A DNA stretch of 12,848 nucleotides from CAZIKB01 sp964539665 (lineage in GTDB: Bacteria > Zhuqueibacterota > Zhuqueibacteria > Oceanimicrobiales > Oceanimicrobiaceae): NCBI GenBank assembly GCA_964539665.1, contig CAZIKB010000158.1, forward strand, positions 1 to 12,848. The letters run 5' to 3'. The notes under the pieces were generated by a model. The model did not search any database, was not told where the DNA came from, and saw nothing but the letters and a program-made list of their open reading frames with translations. The position numbers and the translations under genes are program-made. Below are positions 1 through 8,421 of the stretch, one piece after another (within the stretch, counting starts at the first letter, position 1; each line of letters begins with the position of its first letter).

Positions 1-37
1 TGTCTTAATGTACGTGTATTAATATAGGAGTCATATT

Positions 38-2602
38 ATGTCTACTCGACAAACACGAATATGCATTTGCCTGATAATCATACTGGGATTGACAAATGTT
101 CATGCCCAGTCGCTATTCACACTTAATTCAAGTTATTATCGTTCGCCAACTATCGCTTTCCATAATCCCGCGCCTCTGGCCTTTATTGGTCATCCTCATG
201 GCGCAATTGGAATCCATTTGCTGCACACCGGGCTTGCGGATGATAATCTCCGCAATAACTTTCTAAGTTTTGTGCAGCCCATTGGCTCACAAACCGCACT
301 CGGATTAAGCGCGCAGTATTTTACCTCTAATGTATTTCAAAGGGGCGATTTTTCCCTCCTGATAAGTCGCAAAGTGTACGGAGATATCCTGAGCATTGGA
401 GCTAATGCCAATTTAGTCACTTACGGCTACAACACAGACAATTTTCATCTATTTGATTTCAATGACCCTCTAATTGAGGATGGGACCAATCAACAGGCCT
501 TTTCTTTTGGTCTGGGACTTTTTTTACAGCCCGTTCCTGGATTGTATTTCAGCCTCGCAACGAATCACATCAACAAACCAGATATCTCTTTGGACCAATC
601 CGGCGTTGCAAAGGAAAGAGCTTATAATGTGGGCATGTCCTATTTGAATTTGCCGATTATCCCGCAGTTCGAGATAAGAATTGAAGGTGATGAATTTTTA
701 GCCCAGGGTGGATTTCGAAAGAGTTTTTTAAATCAAAAACTAAACATTTTTACAGGCTACAGTCAGTTTGAAGCCGAAGGCAGCAGCTTATTTGCAGAAA
801 TGGAGCTTAGATTAGGCGACCTGGGCCTGTTTTATAGTTTCCAAAATCCACTCACTGCTGATTTTTCACACATCTCAAGCGGAAGTCACCAAATAGGTAT
901 ATTTTATACAAAGGGTAAAACTCCGTCAGTTCCAGAAATAATTTTAGAAAAAGTAGAGCACAACAGGCATCATCCGTTATTGAAGTTTGCGGGTAAGGCG
1001 CTGAATAAAGATGGATTAAAATATATCGAGATAAAGAATAATAATGTTGTAATAGACAAAATCGAATGCGGAAACATCAAGAGTAAAGAAATTCTCAAGA
1101 CAATCTTATTGGAAGAGGGCAACAATGAAATTGAAATTGCAGCCCATGCATCTAACACTTCGCAGAAAGAAAAGCTATTTATGGTATTTGAACCGTTAGT
1201 ACCCGAAATTAAAATCACCTCATTAAAAAACACCCAAACAAAGGACAATGAGTACCAATTATTCGCCAGCGTTAAAGATACTATCGGGCTTGAGAACATT
1301 AAAATAGTACATAACAACACGGAAATCATTCCTGTTCTTGATCTTGTCAGACAAACTTTTGTGCAGATGTCTCAACCGATACTTTTGGCTGAAGGCGAGA
1401 ATGTAATTAAGATTATTGCTTCGAATAGATATAAATCGTCAATTGATTCAACCTGGATTACCTACCAACCTTATGAGACGCCGCCAACCATTACCATTGA
1501 TTCGCCGCAAAGACCGGTTTCACCGTCAAGTAGTATTATTGTAAATTTACAATTGGAAAATTATGAAAAGATACGAGAGATTGTTATAAAGGTTAATGGT
1601 ATTGAAATTGACACGATCGTTGTGAATCCAAAACTAACCTCCAAGCCCAAGAATAGAGGTTTTGATATAGAAGTTTCCTCATTTGAGAGAAATAAGGCTA
1701 TTAATTTAAAAGCGCCACAGAATTTAGTGGAAGCCATAGCATTTGATGAAAGCCGCATGCCAAGAACGAGTAACACTATGGATATAATCTACAATCCGTA
1801 TGCAGATGAGATGAAATATGATAATAAGTTGGCAATTGTGGTTGGAATTGATGAATATCGGGATGCGACTATTACTGATTTAGACCTTGCCGTGAGTGAT
1901 GCGGATACGGTGGAAAAGCTTTTAAACGACCTCTATGATTTCGATCGGATATATAAATTATCTAATGAGGATGCAAATTTTGAAAACCTTAGGGCCATGT
2001 TAAGCGATACTTTACGAAGAGCCGGATCAAATGATTTAGTCGTTTTCTATTTTGCCGGTCATGGGGGACAGGTTACCAATATAGAAGGTAAGGAAGAAGG
2101 CTATCTAATCCCCTGTGATGGAGCATTTGATTCTGTTTCAAAAAATATTTCGATGGATTTTATCCGACGAAACTCGCTGTTGTCCCCTGCAAAAGACATT
2201 TTATATATTGTGGATGTTTGTTATAGCGGCCTTGGCATTGTTGAAAAACCACCGCTTAATTTTGAAGCGCAAGAAACAGAAATTGATTTTGAACACTTGA
2301 AAACACAGGTTAATAAACGAGCGCGCAATATTATAGCTGCTGGAGGAAAAAAAGACCAGGCAATCGACGGGTTGTTTACCCGGATTCTCAAAATCGGTTT
2401 GCGAGGCGCGGCTGATTATAATCATGACATGTACATCACCTCCACAGAATTAGGGCTTTATTTAAGAAAGAATGTGGCTGATGAAGCGAAAAATAAATAT
2501 AATCACCAACAAAAACCGCAGTTGGGCTCTATGAAGATCGATCGGGGTGAAATAGTTCTGGAGATCAAACCAGCACAATATCAACCTATAACTAAGAAAT
2601 AA
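38..2602 (+). CDS. PorP/SprF-like outer-membrane barrel fused to Ig-like modules and a caspase (C14) domain
   Basis: The protein has 854 residues. Residues 1-23 form a Sec signal peptide (hydrophobic core ending NVHA before QSLF). Residues about 24-293 have alternating amphipathic strands and the NPA and SFGLGLFLQ...LYFSLATNH patterns of PorP/SprF-type proteins, which in Bacteroidota are outer-membrane barrels tied to type IX secretion or gliding. Three Ig-like modules follow (about 298-385, 389-480, 483-590), each starting PxI and two with an EGxN loop. Residues about 595-854 are a caspase-like C14 peptidase: NKLAIVVGIDEY opening strand, catalytic His675 in FAGHGG and Cys728 in DVCYSG. An EF-hand-like DxNxDxxIT..EL loop lies at 793-805. 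AGGAG at 27-31 supports the ATG. The dyad is intact, so it is probably an active surface or periplasmic cysteine peptidase with specificity for basic or acidic P1 residues unknown. It is monocistronic as far as can be seen. The barrel assignment is less certain than the caspase. Confidence 0.85.
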   Translation: MSTRQTRICICLIIILGLTNVHAQSLFTLNSSYYRSPTIAFHNPAPLAFIGHPHGAIGIHLLHTGLADDNLRNNFLSFVQPIGSQTALGLSAQYFTSNVFQRGDFSLLISRKVYGDILSIGANANLVTYGYNTDNFHLFDFNDPLIEDGTNQQAFSFGLGLFLQPVPGLYFSLATNHINKPDISLDQSGVAKERAYNVGMSYLNLPIIPQFEIRIEGDEFLAQGGFRKSFLNQKLNIFTGYSQFEAEGSSLFAEMELRLGDLGLFYSFQNPLTADFSHISSGSHQIGIFYTKGKTPSVPEIILEKVEHNRHHPLLKFAGKALNKDGLKYIEIKNNNVVIDKIECGNIKSKEILKTILLEEGNNEIEIAAHASNTSQKEKLFMVFEPLVPEIKITSLKNTQTKDNEYQLFASVKDTIGLENIKIVHNNTEIIPVLDLVRQTFVQMSQPILLAEGENVIKIIASNRYKSSIDSTWITYQPYETPPTITIDSPQRPVSPSSSIIVNLQLENYEKIREIVIKVNGIEIDTIVVNPKLTSKPKNRGFDIEVSSFERNKAINLKAPQNLVEAIAFDESRMPRTSNTMDIIYNPYADEMKYDNKLAIVVGIDEYRDATITDLDLAVSDADTVEKLLNDLYDFDRIYKLSNEDANFENLRAMLSDTLRRAGSNDLVVFYFAGHGGQVTNIEGKEEGYLIPCDGAFDSVSKNISMDFIRRNSLLSPAKDILYIVDVCYSGLGIVEKPPLNFEAQETEIDFEHLKTQVNKRARNIIAAGGKKDQAIDGLFTRILKIGLRGAADYNHDMYITSTELGLYLRKNVADEAKNKYNHQQKPQLGSMKIDRGEIVLEIKPAQYQPITKK

Positions 2603-2687
2603 AGTAATGTCTTTGTAACTGCTATAGGAATGAATGGCTAATTCGTTGGCCCCTGTGGTCGAGACAGGAAAACTGTTTTAGGTGTCT

Positions 2688-3205
2688 CTAATTTAGAGAT
2701 AATAAACCTAACAAAATAAAACCAAAACCAACACCAGCAAAAGTTCTGCCCATTAGAAGAATTTTTGGCACTTCAGGCACAGCTATAGTTATAAATACAC
2801 CAGCAGGTGCCGAATTTTCGCTATTCTCGGCTTCAGTATTAATAGCATCCAATGCGCCGCCGCATCATGTTTTACTTCAATAGCCTTTTGCTCATTGCTT
2901 CTTTCACTAGCCCTGAACCAACGGCATAGGAAAGTATTATCCATTTTTAAAGCTGTCTTTAATTGGCCAAAATGTACTTGCTTGCCATTTGGGTAAATCA
3001 GGATAAGCGGCTTTTTAAGGCCATAATGCTAGGATGTAAAATCCGGCTGCTTTTCCGCCTAAGGTTCCACACCCAACAACCGCCCAATCATGGGTTCATA
3101 ATACCTTGCCAAAATAATACCAACCTACACAGCTTTCGCCATCCCAAACAGGTAGTAGTCGCAGTTAAGGAGTTTATTAATCCTGACTTTGTTACATTTC
3201 AAAGA
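2688..3205 (-). pseudogene. Frameshifted C-terminal remnant of an RHS-repeat protein
   Basis: Reading the minus strand, three adjacent pieces in different frames reproduce the conserved RHS-repeat-associated core: DYYLFGMAKAV (near 3160-3130, compare DYYPFGM), then YYFG, then ARYYEPMIGRLLGVEP (3109-3062, compare ARFYDPxIGRWxxVDP). The last piece is followed directly by a stop. Further on, the coding-like stretches ILSYAVGSGLVKEAM and ALDAINTEAENSENSAPAGV (leading to a glycine-rich hydrophobic tail ending at a TAG at 2690-2688) look like the variable tail that follows the core. At least three frameshifts and in-frame stops separate the pieces and no start or upstream RHS repeats remain, so it cannot make a product. 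RHS proteins deliver C-terminal toxins or act as surface polymorphic proteins; here only a relic is left, convergent with the caspase gene. Confidence 0.7.
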
Positions 3206-3214
3206 ACTGTGTAA

Positions 3215-3630
3215 TTTAAACAACCAGAATGGTGACAGATGCAAGAATTGAATATTTATTATAACAAAATGATTTGTGGCAAAATAATAAAAAACTTAAC
3301 AACCAAATCAATTTTTAAATGCATGCTCAGGCAAAACTTATGGATTATCGAATTCCTATTTTTGAGAAAAAGTAGTTTAAATCTTGTTATTTTTGAGAAT
3401 TCACTATTTGCAAAGCCAGCCCAATATTTATGATTTATTTGTTTAATATTGACTTAAATTGTTTTTTATGGCGAGTTGGTTTTTTGGCATATTGGTTGCA
3501 TTTTATATGAACCTTTGTTATGTTGTATGACAAAAATTATAAATTTCCCTAATGATGCTGCCGCCAATAGTGAGAGGAATTTGGAATCATTGAGATGATT
3601 GCTTTTAATCGCATAATTACAGGAATATAG
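3215..3630. other. AT-rich non-coding gap before pgsB
   Basis: This stretch lies between the RHS relic and pgsB. It is strongly AT-rich. A 64-codon open frame at 3239-3433 has a composition typical of chance AT-rich frames, no family resemblance and no convincing ribosome site, so I treat it as non-coding. No clear terminator hairpin was found. The only signal is a possible promoter at 3496-3524. Confidence 0.5.
3496..3524 (+). promoter_or_regulatory. Possible promoter for the pgs cluster
   Basis: TTGCAT (3496-3501) and TATGTT (3519-3524) are 17 nt apart and about 105 nt upstream of the pgsB start, in the AT-rich gap. This fits a sigma-70-like promoter. If the host is a Bacteroidota with the different TTTG/TAnnTTTG promoter, the match would be meaningless. 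Such matches are common in AT-rich DNA. Confidence 0.25.
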
Positions 3631-4806
3631 TTGACTGTTTTAGTTTGTTCTGTGCTTGTTTTTTTGCTCTTTCTTATTCATGAGCGGATAGTAGTGAACC
3701 GCCGAATCAATACTATCCCATTGAGAATCAGTGTTACTGGAACTCGCGGTAAATCAAATGTTGTACGGATATTGGCTTCGATTCTTAGGGAGGATGGAAG
3801 AAAAGTTCTGGCTAAAACGACCGGCTCGCAGGCTCAGTATATACTGCCCAATGAGGAGGAGATAAACATTCCACGAAGGGGAATCACATCAATTATTGAG
3901 CAGAAAAAGTTAATAAAAAAGGCAACTGAGGTCAAGGCTGATTGTATGGTTGCTGAAATAATGAGCATTCACCCGGAGTATCACTACGTGGAATCGCAGC
4001 AATTATTAAAGCCGAACATGGTTGTAATAACTAATGTCCGTTGCGATCACACCGATGCCATGGGCAAGACAAAAGAAGAGATTGCTTCCGTTCTTTGTCT
4101 GGATATTCCTGAAAAGGCGTGTGTATTTATTCCTGAAAAGGAAAACAGGCCGGTTTTTCAAAGCGCAGTTAGCGATGCCGACGGGGAGTTAATTTCAGTG
4201 CAGGAAGGTTTCTCATCATCTCTTCAACAGCTTTCACCAGAATTAGCAAAAAAGGAATTTTCTGAAAATATTGATCTTGTTTATGCTTTTGGGCAACGCC
4301 TGAACATTGGACAAAAAACCATACTGAATGGCATACTGAAAGCAAAACATGATATCGGGGCGTTTAAAATTTGGCAATACCGCTCTGCAGAAACACAACA
4401 ATTGTATTACCTGGTAAATGCATTTGCAGCGAATGATCCTGAATCTACATTGCAGGTTATCTCAAAATTAAAGGAAATCCTGCCTTCAGCTTCAGATAAT
4501 CTTATAGGATTATTTTGTCTTCGCTCAGACCGGGGAGAAAGGACCTTGCAATGGATCGAGGCTCTGAAAAACGGCGGTTTTGAATGTTTTAACAAAATTT
4601 TTGTCACGGGAATCCATGCTAAAATTGTGAAACGAAGATTGAAACGGGTAGCGGTTTTAAAAAATGAGCTGCCGGAAAAGATTATGGAAACGATTGTTGC
4701 TGACACCGAGGCCCCGGCTGTAATTTTCGGTTTCGGGAATATGGAAGGAACAGGTCGACTGGTGGTTGACTACTGGAATATAACAGGCGAAGAATATGGG
4801 TTATGA
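3631..4806 (+). CDS. pgsB: Poly-gamma-glutamate synthase subunit PgsB/CapB
   Basis: PgsB is the ATP-dependent amide ligase that joins glutamates through the gamma-carboxyl group at the inner membrane face, together with PgsC. The 391 residues equal the usual length (393 in Bacillus subtilis). Residues 2-17 form the N-terminal membrane segment. The Mur-ligase-type P-loop is GTRGKS at 37-42. Other family signatures are VITNVxxDHxDxMG (132-145), VNAFAANDPEST (262-273), LRSDRGERT (297-305) and the C-terminal GFGNMEGTG. No key block is missing. The start is TTG at 3631, chosen because AGGA at 3621-3624 is correctly spaced and it gives the expected N-terminal anchor; no ATG fits. The gene overlaps pgsC by 11 nt, implying translational coupling. 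The identification is firm; whether the product is D-, L- or mixed glutamate cannot be read from the sequence. Confidence 0.95.
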   Translation: MTVLVCSVLVFLLFLIHERIVVNRRINTIPLRISVTGTRGKSNVVRILASILREDGRKVLAKTTGSQAQYILPNEEEINIPRRGITSIIEQKKLIKKATEVKADCMVAEIMSIHPEYHYVESQQLLKPNMVVITNVRCDHTDAMGKTKEEIASVLCLDIPEKACVFIPEKENRPVFQSAVSDADGELISVQEGFSSSLQQLSPELAKKEFSENIDLVYAFGQRLNIGQKTILNGILKAKHDIGAFKIWQYRSAETQQLYYLVNAFAANDPESTLQVISKLKEILPSASDNLIGLFCLRSDRGERTLQWIEALKNGGFECFNKIFVTGIHAKIVKRRLKRVAVLKNELPEKIMETIVADTEAPAVIFGFGNMEGTGRLVVDYWNITGEEYGL

Positions 4807-5233
4807 GACTGCCTTTTTGGGATTGCTGACTTCACTGCTTTTTACAGGCATTACAGGATTATATCCGGGAGGCATCATTGTCCCAAGTTACCTGGTTTTG
4901 TTTTTAGACCAGCCGGCACGCATTGTCGGAACATTGATTGCAGCTCTCTTAACCCTGTTTTGTTTTAAACTCGCCTCACAATTTCTTATTATTTTTGGAA
5001 GAAGAAGATTCGTTTTTATGATACTGGTCGGAGGTTTATGGACCTTCCTGTGGCTTGAAATATTACCATTTATCTTTCCGGTTTCTCTTGAATTCAGGGT
5101 AATCGGTTGGGTTATTCCCGGGCTTATTGCAAATAACTTTGAAAGGCAGGGAGTCATTGTCACGACCGCTTCTCTTGTCGCGGTGACAGTTGTCACCTAT
5201 TTTTCAGGACGAATGCTTTATATAATACTTTGA
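4796..5233 (+). CDS. pgsC: Poly-gamma-glutamate synthase membrane subunit PgsC/CapC
   Basis: PgsC is the integral membrane partner of PgsB in the PGA synthase. The 145 residues (149 in B. subtilis) are almost all hydrophobic, with about five membrane segments (roughly 5-22, 26-36, 42-66, 72-94, 118-137). Conserved blocks are plain: GLYPGGIIVPSYL (21-33), DQP (38-40), the GRRRF motif at 68-72, and VIPGLIANNFERQG (106-119). The ATG lies inside the last codons of pgsB (4796 against the pgsB stop at 4804-4806), the classical coupled arrangement. The gene after it starts 68 nt downstream and is a peptidase, where Bacillus would have pgsA. Confidence 0.95.
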   Translation: MGYETAFLGLLTSLLFTGITGLYPGGIIVPSYLVLFLDQPARIVGTLIAALLTLFCFKLASQFLIIFGRRRFVFMILVGGLWTFLWLEILPFIFPVSLEFRVIGWVIPGLIANNFERQGVIVTTASLVAVTVVTYFSGRMLYIIL

Positions 5234-5301
5234 ATTACGAGTCATAATTTAATGTTTTTACAGAAATTAATTATTTTTTTTAAAATTTAAAGGAGGATGT
5301 T

Positions 5302-7059
5302 ATGAAGACAAAACGTTTATTTTTTACCTTTTTTATTTTATTTAGTGTTGTTGGTTTTTTCTACGTCCAGGCATCATATTCACAAACGTGCGAAAACTGT
5401 GATGCTGATCATCGGTTAGATGGCTGCACGGTTGTTATGGTGGGGAAAAAGGCTTCAACCGATGGTTCGGTCATATCAACCCATACCTGCGACTGTGGTT
5501 TTTGTGACTGGACCTGGCGCTATGTACCACCGGCAGATCATGAAGCTGACTCAAAACGTAAAATTTACCATTTCAGCCAGTTTGTAACCCCACCTCCAAG
5601 TACAGGATTAAGATGGGATGCAATCGAGGATAATTATACCGGGCTTGAAATTCCCCAGGTACCCCACACTTATGGTTATTTTCACGGTCTGTTCGGGTAT
5701 ATGAATGACAATCAGGTTGCCATTGGTGAATCAACCATTGGGTGTCGTAAGCAAATGGAAAACAATACCCCAACACCTAAAGTAGACATCACAATGCTTA
5801 CACTCATCGCTATGGAACGAGCAACGACTGCCAGAGACGCTATCAAAATCATGGGAGAACTTGCTGTTAAATATGGATATGGATCGGTGGACACTGGCGA
5901 GATGCTTGCTTTATCAGATCCAAATGAGATCTGGATTTTTGAAATTATGCCGGTTGGACCGCTGTGGACTCCTGATAGCGGACAAGCTGGAGCAATTTGG
6001 TGTGCGCAGAGAATTCCGGATGATCATGTCAGCGTTTGCCCGAATGAATCCAGAATCGGGGAAATTGATCTGGAAAATAAAGATTATTTTATGGCTTCTG
6101 AAAATGTAAAATCCTACGCAATCGAGCGTGGTTATTTTGATCCTGATAGCGGAAAGCCGTTTAGCTGGAAGCGCGCTTACTCACCAGGCGAATACAGTGC
6201 AGCAAGCTCAAAAGGTTCACGCGGCCGCTTGTGGCGTTTTTTCGATCTCGTGGCTCCTTCTAAAAAATTCAGTCCGGATACACCGAATATGGATTTACCT
6301 TTTTCTGTTAAGCCGGATGAAAAACTCGATGTTGAATCTGTTATTGAAATTTTACGAGATAAATTCGATGACACCCAATTTTTTACAGCAAAAGGGCTTC
6401 AGGGCGGACCTTTCCAGAATCCGAATCGCCTTCCTTACGGTTTTACGCTTGATGGGAAAAAATACAACACACCTAGATGCATTAGTGTAAACCGACCGGA
6501 ATATATTACTATAACCCAGTGTCGGGATTGGTTACCTAATCCAGTTGGCGGCATTATCTGGATTGCTTTTGGTGCAATGGATACAGATTGTTTTATGCCC
6601 TTTTATCAGGGTGTGACTGAAATTCCAAAATCATTTCAATTTGGCGACCACTGGGAATTTGATAGAAAATCGGCAAGGTGGGCATTTGATTATGTCGATT
6701 TCCATACCCAGGTAGTTTATTCTTATGCCATCCAGGATGTAAGAAATGCTCAGGAAAAATGGGAGAAGTCGGCAATTGAGCGAATTTCGCAAACTGATGA
6801 TTATGCCATGAAACTCTATAAAGAATCGCCTGAGCAAGCCCGACAGTACCTGACTGAATATTGCAACAATAATGCTAATTTAGTTGTCAACGCCTGGTGG
6901 GAGTTAGGTGATCAACTACTGGTCAAATATAATCATCTGTGGATTTATGATGTGAAGGATCGAACAAGAAAACCATTAGAATATCCTGAATGGTGGCTGA
7001 ATGAGCTTATTAAATACAATAAACTGGAACCAGAGCCAGAAAAAAAGACTGAAAAATAA
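5302..7059 (+). CDS. Secreted C69-family dipeptidase-like Ntn hydrolase
   Basis: C69 peptidases (dipeptidase A family) are N-terminal-nucleophile hydrolases that cut off a propeptide to expose a catalytic cysteine. The protein has 585 residues. Residues 1-28 are a signal peptide (core LFFTFFILFSVVGFFYV). DGCTVVMVGKKASTDGSV places the nucleophile at Cys42, so residues 29-41 would be the propeptide. The remaining family landmarks are the GLFGYMNDNQVAIGEST block (about 128-144) and PNEIWIFEIMPVGPLW (207-222). Extra cysteines stand out: C30xxC33 in the propeptide and C63xCxxC68 just after the nucleophile strand, suggesting disulfides or metal. The ATG has a strong AAAGGAGG at 5289-5296. It lies 68 nt behind pgsC, so cleavage of glutamyl dipeptides or oligomers from the polymer is a reasonable inference. 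The family is secure; the substrate is not known. Confidence 0.85.
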   Translation: MKTKRLFFTFFILFSVVGFFYVQASYSQTCENCDADHRLDGCTVVMVGKKASTDGSVISTHTCDCGFCDWTWRYVPPADHEADSKRKIYHFSQFVTPPPSTGLRWDAIEDNYTGLEIPQVPHTYGYFHGLFGYMNDNQVAIGESTIGCRKQMENNTPTPKVDITMLTLIAMERATTARDAIKIMGELAVKYGYGSVDTGEMLALSDPNEIWIFEIMPVGPLWTPDSGQAGAIWCAQRIPDDHVSVCPNESRIGEIDLENKDYFMASENVKSYAIERGYFDPDSGKPFSWKRAYSPGEYSAASSKGSRGRLWRFFDLVAPSKKFSPDTPNMDLPFSVKPDEKLDVESVIEILRDKFDDTQFFTAKGLQGGPFQNPNRLPYGFTLDGKKYNTPRCISVNRPEYITITQCRDWLPNPVGGIIWIAFGAMDTDCFMPFYQGVTEIPKSFQFGDHWEFDRKSARWAFDYVDFHTQVVYSYAIQDVRNAQEKWEKSAIERISQTDDYAMKLYKESPEQARQYLTEYCNNNANLVVNAWWELGDQLLVKYNHLWIYDVKDRTRKPLEYPEWWLNELIKYNKLEPEPEKKTEK

Positions 7060-7078
7060 TGCGATTCTAAAAAGTAAT

Positions 7079-7220
7079 AAACCGCGGAGTTCGCAGAGAG
7101 CTCAAAGCAAAAATATTAATAATCTATTGAGTATTTTTGTAAAATCTTGTAGTCAATTATACAACCGAAGGTAACTTTCATTGGTCAAGCAACTCCGCGT
7201 TCTCAGCGAACTCTGCGGTT
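7079..7220. repeat. MITE-like inverted-repeat element A
   Basis: The left end begins AACCGCGGAGTTCGCAGAGA (7079-7098). The right end (7201-7220) is its inverted copy, differing at 3 of 20 positions. The roughly 100 nt between are AT-rich and hold no reading frame. This 'accgcGgAg...cgcagag' type of terminal repeat recurs in many environmental bacterial genomes from memory; copy number here cannot be judged from one window. It fills most of the gap between the C69 peptidase and the next gene and may form a long hairpin in the transcript. Confidence 0.65.
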
Positions 7221-7327
7221 GATAGTATCTTGAAATTCTATTAATTTTATTTGCAGTTCAACCACGCCCAGAATAATCCAGGCTGAATTAAATGGGCTGT
7301 AAAAGAATAATAAGGAGACAAATTCAA

Positions 7328-7993
7328 ATGAAACAATTATGCAGATTTATTACGCTGTCGATTCTAATCGGCGGCCTTTTTCTGTCTTTGCCTTCACAGG
7401 CTTTGACAAGCGGGGATATTCCATCAGCGGCCCTGCCGGTACTCACGACTTCAGCGGGTCAAAGCGCCGATGTGAATACGATGAATGTGATTATGGAGCA
7501 GGCGGGCTTTAAATATGATTATTGTGATGTGCCGACAGTTGAAATGATTAAGGATGGGGTTGGACTTGGAGATAGAAAATCCGGTGAAGGTTTTCATGTA
7601 GAGATAACGACGGATCTCGATAAATTCAAAAAAGGAACTCCATACAGCACAATGATCATTGCAATTGGGGCCAGTCTAAAGGGAATGGGCGCATCAGGGC
7701 TCACTATAAATGATGAAGTGAAACGGCTTAAAAATCTCATCGATTACTGTAAGAAGAACAAAATTTTTATAATTGCAGTTCATGCAGGCGGAGAATCCAA
7801 AAGAGGCGCTTCGGGCAGTGATAATGAAAAAATGATCGACGCCGTAGCTCCCTTTGCTGATTTTCTCATTGCAGTAAAAGACGGCAATAAAGATGGACGG
7901 TTTACAAACATTGCCAAGGATAAAGATATTCCATTTATAGAAGTTAAATACGCTTTGGGTATTGTTGAATTGATGGAAAAGGTTTTTACTTAA
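7328..7993 (+). CDS. Secreted DUF6305-like protein
   Basis: I take the ATG at 7328, not the in-frame one at 7292, because AAGGAGA at 7312-7318 lies 9 nt before it and it starts directly with a signal peptide. The product is then 221 residues: signal peptide 1-25 (cleavage after LPSQA) and one alpha/beta domain. Distinctive blocks are LPVLTTSAGQSADV (36-49), AIGASLKGMGASG (112-124), IIAVHAGGESKRGASGSDN (148-166) and KDGNKDGRF (184-192). From memory this pattern is that of the DUF6305 family, of unknown function and often next to transporters; this has not been checked. Placed before a DctM-like permease that lacks a binding protein, it could be the periplasmic binding component or a regulator of it. 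No catalytic residues can be named. Confidence 0.75.
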   Translation: MKQLCRFITLSILIGGLFLSLPSQALTSGDIPSAALPVLTTSAGQSADVNTMNVIMEQAGFKYDYCDVPTVEMIKDGVGLGDRKSGEGFHVEITTDLDKFKKGTPYSTMIIAIGASLKGMGASGLTINDEVKRLKNLIDYCKKNKIFIIAVHAGGESKRGASGSDNEKMIDAVAPFADFLIAVKDGNKDGRFTNIAKDKDIPFIEVKYALGIVELMEKVFT

Positions 7994-8421
7994 GAAAAAC
8001 AGGCAAAATGATTATGGTCAAAATGATGTAACAAATCACTGGGGCTATCAAAGAATTGGTATATTTTTGACAGGATAACAGGATTCTCAAGATGTACAAG
8101 ATTTCAACTTCAAGAATTTTATCATGTTAATCCTGTTAGACAATCATGTTATTCAGTAGAGATTTATAATTGGCATTCAAAGAGCTTACAAGAAAATTAT
8201 AGATTTGTCTTACAAAGTAGAAATAAAAGAAATGTTAGAGTTTTACCTGGAGAGGAGTAATGGTGTAAATCCAGATTATTCTGTTATCCTGTCAAAAAAA
8301 GAATAACACCCTGTGATAGATTCCATAATGATTAGTTTAAAATCATTTTGTCCTAAATTATTTTGCCAAGCGATGTGCATGTTCACAAATTAATTGAATA
8401 TTAACCAAGCAGAGAAACTAA
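7994..8421. other. 428-nt gene-free gap dominated by repeat element B
   Basis: No intact gene. Bases 8064-8298 are an inverted-repeat element with a possible GxxExxY remnant. The flanks (7994-8063 and 8299-8421) show no recognisable feature; the ribosome site before the permease is weak (AGAGA at 8411-8415). Confidence 0.6.
8064..8298. repeat. MITE-like inverted-repeat element B
   Basis: TTTTTGACAGGATAACAG (8064-8081) is repeated exactly in inverted orientation at 8281-8298, an 18-of-18 match 199 nt apart. Inside, ACAGGATT (8078-8085) and AATCCTGT (8129-8136) form a second inverted pair. On the plus strand the frames around 8170-8255 give AFKELTRK, then after a shift of frame KIIDLSYKV...EMLEFYLE, which resembles the N-terminus of GxxExxY proteins (FKELxxKIIxxxxxVH). 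That remnant is short and weakly supported. No transposase is present, so the element is non-autonomous. Confidence 0.65.

Noticed and set aside
38..2602. Caspase protein as a cytoplasmic anti-phage effector
   Set aside because: It has a signal peptide and a predicted outer-membrane barrel, and no defence genes are adjacent.
2963..3214. 83-codon plus-strand frame
   Set aside because: It is antisense to the RHS relic, whose conserved motifs read on the minus strand, and has no ribosome site or family pattern.
3239..3433. 64-codon plus-strand frame in the AT-rich gap
   Set aside because: Composition (Lys, Asn, Ile, Leu, Phe) follows base composition; no convincing ribosome site, domain or neighbour that argues for it.
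5302..7059. C69 peptidase as the missing CapD/PgsS-type gamma-glutamyl transpeptidase
   Set aside because: Nucleophile is Cys42 in a C69-type DGCTVVMVGKKAS context; the threonine nucleophile and signatures of CapD/GGT are not present.
7292..7327. Upstream in-frame ATG as start of the DUF6305-like gene
   Set aside because: It would put 12 charged residues before the signal peptide and has no ribosome site; AAGGAGA fits the ATG at 7328.
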